From positions 46,047 through 110,046 of the forward strand of contig NZ_FWFF01000012.1 of the NCBI RefSeq assembly GCF_900163715.1: 64,000 nt of DNA. Reading direction: 5' to 3'. The stretch is from Brevibacterium yomogidense (lineage in GTDB: Bacteria > Actinomycetota > Actinomycetes > Actinomycetales > Brevibacteriaceae). The number at the start of each line of letters is the position of its first letter. The stretch's first letter is position 1. The translations under genes were made by a program, and so were the position numbers. This document shows, in pieces, positions 29,051 to 36,721 of this stretch. The notes beneath the pieces were generated by a model. It ran no database searches, was not told the DNA's origin, and was given only the letters and a program-made list of their open reading frames with translations.

Positions 29051-30442
29051 TCATCGCTCGCCACTCGCCTCTTCATCCACGTCGAACACCGCGCGCACCG
29101 TGGTGCCCTCACCCGGACGCGAGTCAACGGTGAGCGCCCCGCCCACCGCCCGTGCCCGCGCGCGCATGACGTCGAGCCCGAACGAGTCAGACTCCCCCGA
29201 CGGCCGCACCGCCGCCGGGTCGAATCCACGTCCGTCATCGACGATGTCGACCGCGATCCGCTGGTGCCCGTACGCGAGCGTCACGAGCACCCTGTCCGCA
29301 TGCGCGTGGGTCACCGCATTGCCGAGCGCCCCCTGCACGATGCGCAGGATCGTCGTCTCGACCGGCCGGGGAAGCGCGCGAGCGGTGCCGCTCGTGCGGA
29401 ACACGAACTCGGCTGCGCCTCCCGGTGCGTCGGCGGTGCCCGCGACCGAGGCCACTGTTCCGTCCGAAACCCCAGTCCCCTCCGAGACCCCGGTCCCGGC
29501 CGATGGCTCGTGCCTCTCGATCACAGTGCCCGCTGTCGAGGCCTCGGAACCCGTCTCGCTCACAACACGGGCGAGCGCATCCGGCAGGGTCGCCGCAGCC
29601 AGCTTCGGTGAGTTCAGCGCGCGGATGAAAGCACGTGTCTCCGTCAGTGCGGAAGCGGCCGACGACTTCGCGAGCGCGATCTCATGGAGTCCCGCAGCCT
29701 CGGCGCCCATGCGCCGCTCCGCCGCGCTCAGCAGCAGCTGGATGCTCGAGAGGTTCTGGGCGACGGTGTCGTGGAGCTCCGCGGCCATGCGGGTGCGCTC
29801 GGCCTCCACCCCTGCGGCGCGCTCCGTCTCCGCGAGCTGCGACTGCGCTGCCAGCAGGCGGGTCACGAGTCGTTCACGGGCACGGACCTCCCGGACGAGG
29901 GTGCGCACGCCCAGGCCGATCGCCACTGCCACCCCGGCGCCCACGAGCGGTCCGGTGACCCCGCCGACGGTGAGTCCCCGGTGATACGCGAGCCCCACGA
30001 TCGCGACCACGGCGACGGCCGCCACGGACAGAGGCCCCCACCACCCGCGCAGCAGGTGGAGGCAGAGGAAGAAGAGGGGGAAGGCGAGGAAGGCCGCATC
30101 CGGGGCCAGCACGACCGTGCCGAGCCACAGGACGGCGAGCGTCGCCACCCACAGGTGCCGCAGCCGCGCCAGCCTCCTCGCCAGCACCGCGCCGGCCAGA
30201 TAGACCGCTTCGAACGCCGCCACCAGCACGATCGCGGCCCCCGGGTGGATCGCATCTCCGGACAGCGCACGGACCACGACGAGGACGCCCAGACCGACGA
30301 CGAGCGCGTGCAGTCCCCACTGCAGTGCGACCGCGACGGATGTCGACGTCAGAGTGGACGCGGACGGAGGTGCGGACGCCAACGTCGGAGCGGTCGCGCC
30401 GGTGACCGATGACGAGCGAGGGGCCGGGGACGTGCGGGACAT
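29051..30442 (-). CDS. Sensor histidine kinase (HisKA_3 type)
   Basis: 463 residues. Low-complexity N-terminus, then about six membrane helices (40-170) with very short loops, as in intramembrane-type sensors of this class. HisKA_3 with phospho-His in MAAELHDTVAQNLSSIQLLL; N-box GALGNAVTHAHADRV; G boxes DDGRGFDPAA and SFGLDVMRARARAVGG. The kinase-ATPase linker holds an inserted Gly/Thr/Val-Ser repeat (TGVSEGTGVSDGT). ATG was chosen because TAGCGT ends 7 nt upstream and GGGGAG sits between. Confidence 0.92.
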   Translation of the reverse strand: MSRTSPAPRSSSVTGATAPTLASAPPSASTLTSTSVAVALQWGLHALVVGLGVLVVVRALSGDAIHPGAAIVLVAAFEAVYLAGAVLARRLARLRHLWVATLAVLWLGTVVLAPDAAFLAFPLFFLCLHLLRGWWGPLSVAAVAVVAIVGLAYHRGLTVGGVTGPLVGAGVAVAIGLGVRTLVREVRARERLVTRLLAAQSQLAETERAAGVEAERTRMAAELHDTVAQNLSSIQLLLSAAERRMGAEAAGLHEIALAKSSAASALTETRAFIRALNSPKLAAATLPDALARVVSETGSEASTAGTVIERHEPSAGTGVSEGTGVSDGTVASVAGTADAPGGAAEFVFRTSGTARALPRPVETTILRIVQGALGNAVTHAHADRVLVTLAYGHQRIAVDIVDDGRGFDPAAVRPSGESDSFGLDVMRARARAVGGALTVDSRPGEGTTVRAVFDVDEEASGER

Positions 30443-30449
30443 GCTCCCC

Positions 30450-30455
30450 ACGCTA
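30450..30455 (-). promoter_or_regulatory. -10 box of the histidine kinase gene
   Basis: TAGCGT on the minus strand, 7 nt before the ATG at 30442. Confidence 0.45.
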
Positions 30456-30513
30456 CTGCGCTGTGCCCGCAGCGGACACCGCTTCCACAGGTCCGGTGTC
30501 CGTATCCCCCGAA

Positions 30514-30535
30514 AGGACTAGTCGGGAGTAGTCCT
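30514..30535. promoter_or_regulatory. Inverted repeat in the kinase/ABC-exporter divergent promoter
   Basis: AGGACTA (30514-30520) and TAGTCCT (30529-30535), perfect 7-bp arms with an 8-bp spacer, midway between the divergent kinase and permease genes. NarL/LuxR-type regulators bind such short dyads, so this is a candidate site for the neighbouring response regulator (inference). Confidence 0.5.
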
Positions 30536-30653
30536 CCCGGCCCCGGAGGACCGTCCGCCCGTCCGATGTGACAGCGCCCGCCGGCGAGAAGACTGGGGTT
30601 ATCGGATGGGAACCGTCCGCAACCGCCCGCCCCTCATCACATCGGAGGCTGTC

Positions 30654-31781
30654 TTGTTCCTCGCTTGGCGCGACATGCGATTCGCCCGCGGCCGCTTCGC
30701 CCTCATCACCGGAGTCGTCCTGCTCATGACGCTCCTCATCGGACTGCTCTCCGGACTCACAGGTGGGCTCGCACAGCAGAACATCTCCGCGGTCCGCGCA
30801 CTCGACGGAGAACGCGTCGTGCTGGCGGCGGAGACGTTCGACGAATCCGAGCTCACCGATGCGCAGGTCGAAGCGTGGAACGACTCGGACCTCGTGGAGA
30901 ACGTCCGCGAGGTCGGGATCCTCCGCTTCACGATCGACGCCCCCGAAGCCGACTCGGGCAGCACCGAGGCGGCGGGCGCCGACGAGACCGGGACCTCGGC
31001 GCCGGGGATCTCCGCCGCGATGTTCGGCGGCGCAGCCGACTCCCCCGCCCGCGACGGCCAGGTGGCGCTGAGCCCGCAGGCCGCAGAGGACCTCGGCGTG
31101 GGCGACGCCGACCAGGTATCGGTTCTGGGCATCGACCTCGCGGTGGACGTGCTCGCCGAGGACCGCTGGTACGCGCACACCCCGGTCGCCTACGTGACGA
31201 TGAGCGACTGGCAGGAGATGCAGACCCGCCTGGGGCGGGATGACGTGGCAGCGACCGCGCTGACACTCGACGTCTCCGACAACGCCTCCGAGGCCGGCGA
31301 TGCCAGCGTCGACGACCAGCTCGAGGCGCTCGCCGAGGAGTCGTCGACGACCGTGAACAGCAACCTGTCGTCACTGCTGGCGATCGCGTCGCTCCGTTCG
31401 GAGATCGGCTCGCTGCTCATGATGGTCGGCATGCTGTTCGGCATCTCCGCCCTGGTGGTGGGCGCGTTCTTCACCGTGTGGACCATGCAGCGCACGGGTG
31501 ACGTCGCGGTCCTCAAGGCGCTGGGCGCTTCGACCCCGTCGCTCATGCGGGACGCCCTGGGGCAGTCGCTCGCAGTGCTGATCGCCGGAGTCGGAGGAGG
31601 GATCCTGCTGACGGCGGCCCTGGGCCTGGCCGTGAGCGGAGTCGTCCCGTTCGTCGTCGCCTGGTACACGACGCTCCTGCCGGCGGTGCTCCTCATCGCC
31701 CTGGGGCTCGTGGGCGCCGCGTTCGCGCTGCGCTCCGTCACGCAGGCCGACCCGCTCACCGCGCTGGGCTCCGCACGCTGA
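30654..31781 (+). CDS. FtsX-like ABC transporter permease (MacB/LolE type)
   Basis: 375 residues. One N-terminal membrane helix (about 14-35), a long extracytoplasmic domain (about 40-250, rich in Asp/Glu/Ala), then three helices at about 262-290, 310-335 and 350-370, the normal FtsX layout. The coupling stretch TGDVAVLKALGAS is present. The TTG at 30654 is taken as start because CGGAGG lies 7 nt upstream and FLAWRDMRFARGRFAL is the usual N-terminus of these permeases; an ATG 16 codons earlier has no ribosome site. Confidence 0.9.
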   Translation: MFLAWRDMRFARGRFALITGVVLLMTLLIGLLSGLTGGLAQQNISAVRALDGERVVLAAETFDESELTDAQVEAWNDSDLVENVREVGILRFTIDAPEADSGSTEAAGADETGTSAPGISAAMFGGAADSPARDGQVALSPQAAEDLGVGDADQVSVLGIDLAVDVLAEDRWYAHTPVAYVTMSDWQEMQTRLGRDDVAATALTLDVSDNASEAGDASVDDQLEALAEESSTTVNSNLSSLLAIASLRSEIGSLLMMVGMLFGISALVVGAFFTVWTMQRTGDVAVLKALGASTPSLMRDALGQSLAVLIAGVGGGILLTAALGLAVSGVVPFVVAWYTTLLPAVLLIALGLVGAAFALRSVTQADPLTALGSAR

Positions 31782-31853
31782 CCCAGTTCCTCCGACACAC
31801 CACTGCTCCACCACCCAACTCCACTGACACGCCACCTCCCGGAAGGACTCCTC

Positions 31854-32552
31854 TTGCTCTCGCTCTCCGACATCACCCTGACGTTCCCCGATGGCGACGG
31901 TCGCGTCACCGCAGTCGACCGTGCCGCTCTCGAGGTCGCCGACGGCACAGTCGCGGGCCTCACCGGGCCGTCCGGCTCGGGGAAGTCCAGCCTCCTCGCC
32001 GTCGCCTCGACGCTCGTGCGGCCCGATGCTGGCACCGTGCGGATCGCGGGCATCGACGCGACGGCGCTCTCCCAGAAGGAAGCGGCCCGCCTGCGGCGCG
32101 AGAAGATCGGCATCGTCTTCCAGCAGTCGAACCTGCTGCCGTCTCTCACTGCGCGCGAGCAGCTGCTCGTCATGGGCGAGATGGACGGCGCACGCAGCGG
32201 CCGCGCCGCCCGTCGTCGGGCTGCGGACGAGCTGCTCGACGTCGTCGGGCTGGGTGATCACAGGGACGCGCGTCCGGCAGCACTGTCCGGTGGGCAGCGT
32301 CAGCGGATCAACATCGCGCGCGCCCTCATGGGGGATCCGAACGTCCTCATCGTCGACGAACCCACCTCAGCGCTGGATCGCGCCCGCAGCGAGGAGATCA
32401 TCGGGCTCGTCGTCGACCTCACCCGCGATCTGGGCACGGCGACGCTGCTCGTCACCCACGACCTGCAGCTCATGCTGCGCTTCGACGCGACGTACGAGAT
32501 GATCGACGGGAGCCTCGCGCCCATGATCGAGGCGGCTCACACAACCGTGTGA
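31854..32552 (+). CDS. ABC transporter ATP-binding protein (MacB/LolD type)
   Basis: 232 residues. Walker A GPSGSGKSS, Q-loop GIVFQQSNLLPSLTAREQL, signature ALSGGQRQRINIARAL, Walker B VLIVDEPTSALD, H-loop LLVTHD. Partner of the FtsX-like permease 72 bp upstream; together they form an exporter or mechanotransmission complex for peptides, lipids or drugs. TTG start with GGAAGGA 6-7 nt upstream. The stop lies inside the terminator stem. Confidence 0.93.
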   Translation: MLSLSDITLTFPDGDGRVTAVDRAALEVADGTVAGLTGPSGSGKSSLLAVASTLVRPDAGTVRIAGIDATALSQKEAARLRREKIGIVFQQSNLLPSLTAREQLLVMGEMDGARSGRAARRRAADELLDVVGLGDHRDARPAALSGGQRQRINIARALMGDPNVLIVDEPTSALDRARSEEIIGLVVDLTRDLGTATLLVTHDLQLMLRFDATYEMIDGSLAPMIEAAHTTV

Positions 32553-32560
32553 GCCGCCTC
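32529..32560 (+). terminator. Terminator overlapping the 3' end of the ABC ATPase gene
   Basis: Perfect 14-bp stem (32529-32542 with 32547-32560), loop AACC; the TGA at 32550-32552 is in the right arm. A partial copy of the loop and right arm (ACACAACCGTGTGAGCC) recurs at about 32580-32596. Confidence 0.85.
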
Positions 32561-32596
32561 GGGCACAGCAGTCTCGGACACAACCGTGTGAGCCTG

Positions 32597-33355
32597 TCAG
32601 ATCTCTGAGCCCTCGGGCTTCTCCACCATCGGGCCGCGCTTCTTCTTCTCGGAGCGCACGGCGGCCGGCCACTCACCCTCGACGGAGTCAGATTCCGCTG
32701 CGGCGACCTCGTCCGGGGTGCCGCCCACGACCTCGGCGTCCTCGTCAGCGGACACGGGAGCGGATTCGCGCACCTCCACGACGGCGTGCGCTTCGCGCCC
32801 GAAGAGGTAGAGCAGGAGTTCGACCGGCATCCCGGTCACGGTGATCGTCGTCTTGTTGGTCCGACCAGCGCGGAACGAGTCGAAGCCCCGGGGCTGCAGG
32901 ACGAGGTGGAGGCCCTGACGGATCGCGTACGAGAGCGCGAGCGCACGGACGAGCGGCAGCATGTCCTTCTGCACCTGCGTGCCGAGCTCCCGCGGGCGCC
33001 AGCCCGGCTGCGCCCGCCGCACGTCTTCGTGGTGGATGAGGAATTCGGCGGTGTTCATGAGCGAGTCGACGCCCACGCCCCACGAACTGGGGTTCCACGC
33101 CGTCGGTCCCTGCGCGATCTTGCCGACCAGCTCGATCCACGGGGTGTCCCGCAGCAGCTCGTCGACTCGTTCATGCCGCTTCGAGAAGAGCTTGAGGTGC
33201 TCACCGACGAGTGCGGGGAGGTCACGGTCGCGCATCACCAGGTGAACCGCGAGATCACGTGCATTCCAGCCCTCGCACAGAGTGGGCGCTCCAGGCCCCA
33301 CCTTCCGCAGGAGAGATGCGAGCCTGAGTCGTTCTTCCCGTGCGAGCGATGTCAT
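32597..33355 (-). CDS. TIGR03085-family (DinB-like, mycothiol-dependent-type) protein
   Basis: 252 residues. Starts MTSLAREERLRLASLLRKVGPGAPTLCEGWNARDLAVHLVMRDRDLPAL, the signature of actinobacterial TIGR03085 proteins related to maleylpyruvate isomerase/DinB; metal-ligand histidines are in AVHLVMRD and FLIHHEDVRRAQPGW. Function unknown; mycothiol use is only a family inference. The last 50 residues are acidic, then Lys-rich, and not conserved. Convergent with the ABC ATPase. Confidence 0.85.
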   Translation of the reverse strand: MTSLAREERLRLASLLRKVGPGAPTLCEGWNARDLAVHLVMRDRDLPALVGEHLKLFSKRHERVDELLRDTPWIELVGKIAQGPTAWNPSSWGVGVDSLMNTAEFLIHHEDVRRAQPGWRPRELGTQVQKDMLPLVRALALSYAIRQGLHLVLQPRGFDSFRAGRTNKTTITVTGMPVELLLYLFGREAHAVVEVRESAPVSADEDAEVVGGTPDEVAAAESDSVEGEWPAAVRSEKKKRGPMVEKPEGSEI

Positions 33356-33466
33356 ACCCTCAGCCTGCCCCAGGCGGCCGCGCGTGTCGAGCACGGCCAC
33401 GCCCCTTGCGCCAACGATCAGAGACGGGACATCTGATGTTCAGGTCCGGTGTGCCTCACGTGCGCC

Positions 33467-34345
33467 TCACACGCGGCCGGCGGCGCTCGCCCACGCGGAG
33501 AGGAAGTCGGCTGTCCGCGACAGGGAGCGCATGTCCGCGAGCTCATCGCCGCGGGTCGGCCCGTCGGTGTCGATGACGACGAGCGCGCCGCGCTTCGCGG
33601 CCGCCCGGACGAACCGCAGCCCGCTCATGACAGCCAGGGACGACCCCAGCACGACGAGCGCATCGGCCTGCTCGACCATGCCCAGCGCGGTGTCCACGAC
33701 TCCCCGATCGACCGTCTCTCCGAAGAACACGAGGTCGGGCTTGAGCAGTCCACCGCACACCGGGCAGTCGCGCACCCGGAAGCCGCGCGTCTGCTCGAGC
33801 TCCGCATCGCCGTCGGGCGCGACCTCGATCTCGCGCGGATCGACGTCGATCCGGTCGAGGAAGCCCGGATTGAGGCGCGTGAGCTCGTCCTGCATCCACT
33901 GCCGGGAGTTCGTGCGGTCGCAGGAGAGGCACACGATGCGGTCGAGCCGACCGTGGAGCTCCACCACGTTCTGCACTCCGGCCAGCCGGTCGAGTCCGTC
34001 GACGTTCTGCGTGATGGTGCCCGCGAGCCCCAGGGCGGCGAGCGAGCGGTGGCCCGCGTTCGGCTCCGCCCACACGATCCGGTCCCAGCCCACCCAGCTG
34101 CGCGCCCAGTAGCGCGAGCGCTGGAGCGGTCCGGCGAGGAACGCCTGATAGGTCATCGGTGAGCGGGGCGCGGCGTCCGGGCCGCGATAGTCCGGGATGC
34201 CCGACGCGGTGCTCATCCCCGCACCGGCGAGCGCGACGGTCCGCTCGGCGCCCACAGCCAGCAGCCGCTCGATGACCTCCGCATCCGTGTGCGACGGAGC
34301 GGCGGGGCGCTCACGCCCCCGCAGAGGGTCCCGGATCACAGCCAT
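33467..34345 (-). CDS. Sir2-family NAD-dependent protein deacylase
   Basis: 292 residues. GAGMSTASGIPDYRG (NAD binding, about 42-56), TQNVDGLDRLAG, catalytic His in VELHGRLD, four-cysteine zinc site (CLSC and CPVC), KPDLVFFGE and LGSSLAV. It has a longer insert between the two Cys pairs than short bacterial sirtuins, typical of the actinobacterial 280-300-residue group. A possible partner is the acetyl-lysine switch on Acs in this window (inference). ATG with GAAGGTGA 5 nt upstream. Confidence 0.93.
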   Translation of the reverse strand: MAVIRDPLRGRERPAAPSHTDAEVIERLLAVGAERTVALAGAGMSTASGIPDYRGPDAAPRSPMTYQAFLAGPLQRSRYWARSWVGWDRIVWAEPNAGHRSLAALGLAGTITQNVDGLDRLAGVQNVVELHGRLDRIVCLSCDRTNSRQWMQDELTRLNPGFLDRIDVDPREIEVAPDGDAELEQTRGFRVRDCPVCGGLLKPDLVFFGETVDRGVVDTALGMVEQADALVVLGSSLAVMSGLRFVRAAAKRGALVVIDTDGPTRGDELADMRSLSRTADFLSAWASAAGRV

Positions 34346-34532
34346 GCAGTCACCTTCTCACGCCCGTCCCGCGCTCGTGCCGATTCCCGCGCCGTGCCAG
34401 CACCCCCTCCATGTCGCAGGACTGCAACCGCTCCCACCCCGGGCGCGCCCGCGCATGCCGTACGCTTTCTGCGACAGCCCTGCTGGGGCATCGCCCGCAG
34501 CACATCAGCACACCGTCCGCGAGGAGCCCTCC

Positions 34533-35174
34533 GTGTCGTCGTTCAATGTGGTCCTCCTGCTGATCCTGGGGGTCATCGCGGTCGCACTCGTGGTCGCAGC
34601 GATCGTCCTCATCATCCTCCTCGTGCGCCGCTCCAAGGAGTCGAGCAGGCGACACCAGCAGTCCGCCGCCCAGCCGCCGCGGGACCCCTTCGCCCCCGAC
34701 TCCTCGACCGCAGGCGACCCGCGCACGCTGAAGGCCGGCGACCTCCTGCAGTTCGGCGACGACAAGGCCTGGATCCGCGGATCGCTGCGCTACCGCGAGG
34801 GCATGTACGTCTGGGCCGAGCACTTCTTCCAGGCCGACACCCACTCCGTGCGCCAGTGGCTCTCCGTCGAGGAGGACCCGCTGCTGCAGATGGCCGTCTG
34901 GCGGGACCGCCCCGACGTGCAGCTGGAGCCGGGACCCCGGCGCCTCGTCGTCGACGGCATCACCTTCACATTCTCAGAACGCGGCACCGCGTCCTTCCGC
35001 GGAGAGGGCACGACGGGCCTCCCGCCGCACGGCACCTCGGAGTACGCCGACTACGAATCCTCGGACGGAACCCTCCTGGGCTTCGAGCGGTTCGGCAACG
35101 GCCGCTGGGAGGTCTCGATGGGGCGTCCGCTGCCGGTCGGCTCCTTCACGATCTACCCGGGAGGCGGCATATGA
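34533..35174 (+). CDS. DUF4178 membrane-anchored protein
   Basis: 213 residues. One N-terminal membrane helix (about 5-32), then a cytoplasmic linker and a DUF4178 domain (LKAGDLLQFGDDKAWIRGSLRYREG... to GRWEVSMGRPLP). Function unknown. First gene of a five-gene operon kept in many actinobacteria (DUF4178, DUF2617, small protein, DUF350, spermidine synthase-like). GTG start with GAGGAG 7 nt upstream; a TACGCT -10-like box lies about 70 bp before it. The ATGA overlap couples it to DUF2617. Confidence 0.85.
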   Translation: MSSFNVVLLLILGVIAVALVVAAIVLIILLVRRSKESSRRHQQSAAQPPRDPFAPDSSTAGDPRTLKAGDLLQFGDDKAWIRGSLRYREGMYVWAEHFFQADTHSVRQWLSVEEDPLLQMAVWRDRPDVQLEPGPRRLVVDGITFTFSERGTASFRGEGTTGLPPHGTSEYADYESSDGTLLGFERFGNGRWEVSMGRPLPVGSFTIYPGGGI

Positions 35175-35863
35175 GTGCGGGAGCGACCGCTGCTGCGACG
35201 ACGACCGCCGCTGCGCTGACGATCGCGGACATCGACGCGCCCTTCCACGATGCGCGCTCCGATCAGCTGACGTACTCGCTGGTCGAACCGCGGATCACAC
35301 CGCTGGCCACCGCCTCGGCCGACGTGCAGGTGACAGCCCCTGACGGCACGACGCGCTCCCTCCGGGTCGAGCTCGGGGTGCTGGGCACCTCGCACCAGGT
35401 GACGGTGACGCTGCCGGAGGACCACCGCGCCCGAGGCCGTGTCCTGGTCCGCGAGACCCTCGCCTGCCTCTCCGCGGACGCCCGCGGCGCTGCCGCAGAG
35501 TCGGACTCTGATGCTGACGCAGGCTCTGATCCTGGCGCAGACTCTGGTGCTGACGCTGGCGCAGGCACAGCCGGCCCGGTGCCCCCGCACCGGCGAAGCA
35601 AGCTCGCAACCGGGACGATCGACGTCGCACACACCGTGCACGAGCCCGCCGACCTGTCGGGCGACGTGGCAGCGGCCCTGGCGAGCGCCTCGGCGATGGA
35701 GGTGTCGTGCGCAGCCGGCTTCCCCGGCGACCCGGACGCCCTCACGATCCTCGGCTGCGACGCGGATGACGAGGCGCTCGTCTGGCGGACGTGGCACAGC
35801 TACCCGCAGGCCGGCGAGATCGTGGAGACCCGCACCCGATTCGTCCCGGGGGCCACGCGATGA
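35171..35863 (+). CDS. DUF2617 family protein
   Basis: 230 residues, soluble. Family landmarks are the N-terminal DQLTYSLVEPR, LGVLGTSHQVTV, and the C-terminal WRTWHSYPQAGEIVETRTRF. Between about 112 and 140 there is an Asp/Ala-rich insert made of three degenerate 18-bp tandem units (SDADAGSDPGADSGADAG), which the family lacks. Function unknown. Overlaps both neighbours by ATGA. Confidence 0.82.
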   Translation: MSAGATAAATTTAAALTIADIDAPFHDARSDQLTYSLVEPRITPLATASADVQVTAPDGTTRSLRVELGVLGTSHQVTVTLPEDHRARGRVLVRETLACLSADARGAAAESDSDADAGSDPGADSGADAGAGTAGPVPPHRRSKLATGTIDVAHTVHEPADLSGDVAAALASASAMEVSCAAGFPGDPDALTILGCDADDEALVWRTWHSYPQAGEIVETRTRFVPGATR

Positions 35864-36219
35864 GCGCCCAGCACGGGCCCTCGACCCGATCCCTCGCGAT
35901 CGCCCTGATCGTGGTCATCATCGCGCTCATGATCGTGTTCGGGATGTTCACATCGCTCCTCCCGCAGTCGAGCAGCACGGCATCCCAGCAGTGCGGCGAC
36001 TACTCACTCGTCGACGGCCGGTACGACCACACGCCCGGGTCCGGGGAGTACGAGTCGCAGGGCGACGGCACGTACGTCTACGTCGGGTGCTCCAGCAGCG
36101 GCGGCGACCGCTCGAACGGGGGCGGGGGCGGGTTCTTCATCTTCGGCAACCCGGGCGACGGCAGCCGCTACGGCTCCGGATCCGGCAACCGCGGCGGCGG
36201 CAGCGGCTTCGGGAAGTAG
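35860..36219 (+). CDS. Small secreted/anchored Gly-rich protein of the DUF350 operon
   Basis: 119 residues, unrecognised. A membrane helix at about 11-32 (LAIALIVVIIALMIVFGMFT) is followed by an extracytoplasmic part with two cysteines (QQCGDYS and VGCSSS) that could form a disulfide, then a Gly/Ser-rich C-terminus. In streptomycetes the equivalent position holds a DUF4247 gene; similarity here is too low to claim it. Starts by ATGA overlap. Confidence 0.7.
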   Translation: MSAQHGPSTRSLAIALIVVIIALMIVFGMFTSLLPQSSSTASQQCGDYSLVDGRYDHTPGSGEYESQGDGTYVYVGCSSSGGDRSNGGGGGFFIFGNPGDGSRYGSGSGNRGGGSGFGK

Positions 36220-36295
36220 CCCCGCTCTCGCCGGCCTCAGCACCCAGCACACCGACAGTCCCCCACCAGCCACCCACCAGTCGACAAGGAAACCC

Positions 36296-36721
36296 ATGTT
36301 CCTCTCCCTCCTCGCCGAATCCGGCATCGTCCTGGCCTATGCAGGGGTCGGATCGGTCCTCATGCTCATCGGCTACTTCGTCGTCGACCTCGTCACGCCC
36401 GGGAAGCTCCATGAGCTCCTGTGGCAGGAGCGGTCGAAGAACGCGGCGATCCTCGTGGGCTCCAGCCTGCTCGCCGTCGCGATCGTCGTGGCGACGGCGA
36501 TCCGGGCGAGCGCCGACGACTTCGTCCTCGGCCTGCTGACCACGTTCGTCTTCGGCCTGCTGGGCATCGTGCTCCAGGCGCTCAGCTTCCTGGCGATCAA
36601 CCTCCTGACACCGGGCTCTCACGCCCAGATGGTCCACGAGGAGAACATCCACCCGGCCGCTGCCGTCTCCGCCGCCGCCTACATCGGCATCTCGCTCATC
36701 ATGGCCTCCGCGATCCTGTGA
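36296..36721 (+). CDS. DUF350 membrane protein
   Basis: 141 residues with four membrane helices (about 8-32, 48-68, 76-100, 120-140) forming the tandem two-helix DUF350 repeat; the LVTPGKLHELLW and LLTPGSHAQMVHEEN motifs sit at equivalent places in each half. Function unknown. AAGGAAACCC precedes the ATG. The stop overlaps the GTG of the synthase gene (GTGA). Confidence 0.87.
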   Translation: MFLSLLAESGIVLAYAGVGSVLMLIGYFVVDLVTPGKLHELLWQERSKNAAILVGSSLLAVAIVVATAIRASADDFVLGLLTTFVFGLLGIVLQALSFLAINLLTPGSHAQMVHEENIHPAAAVSAAAYIGISLIMASAIL

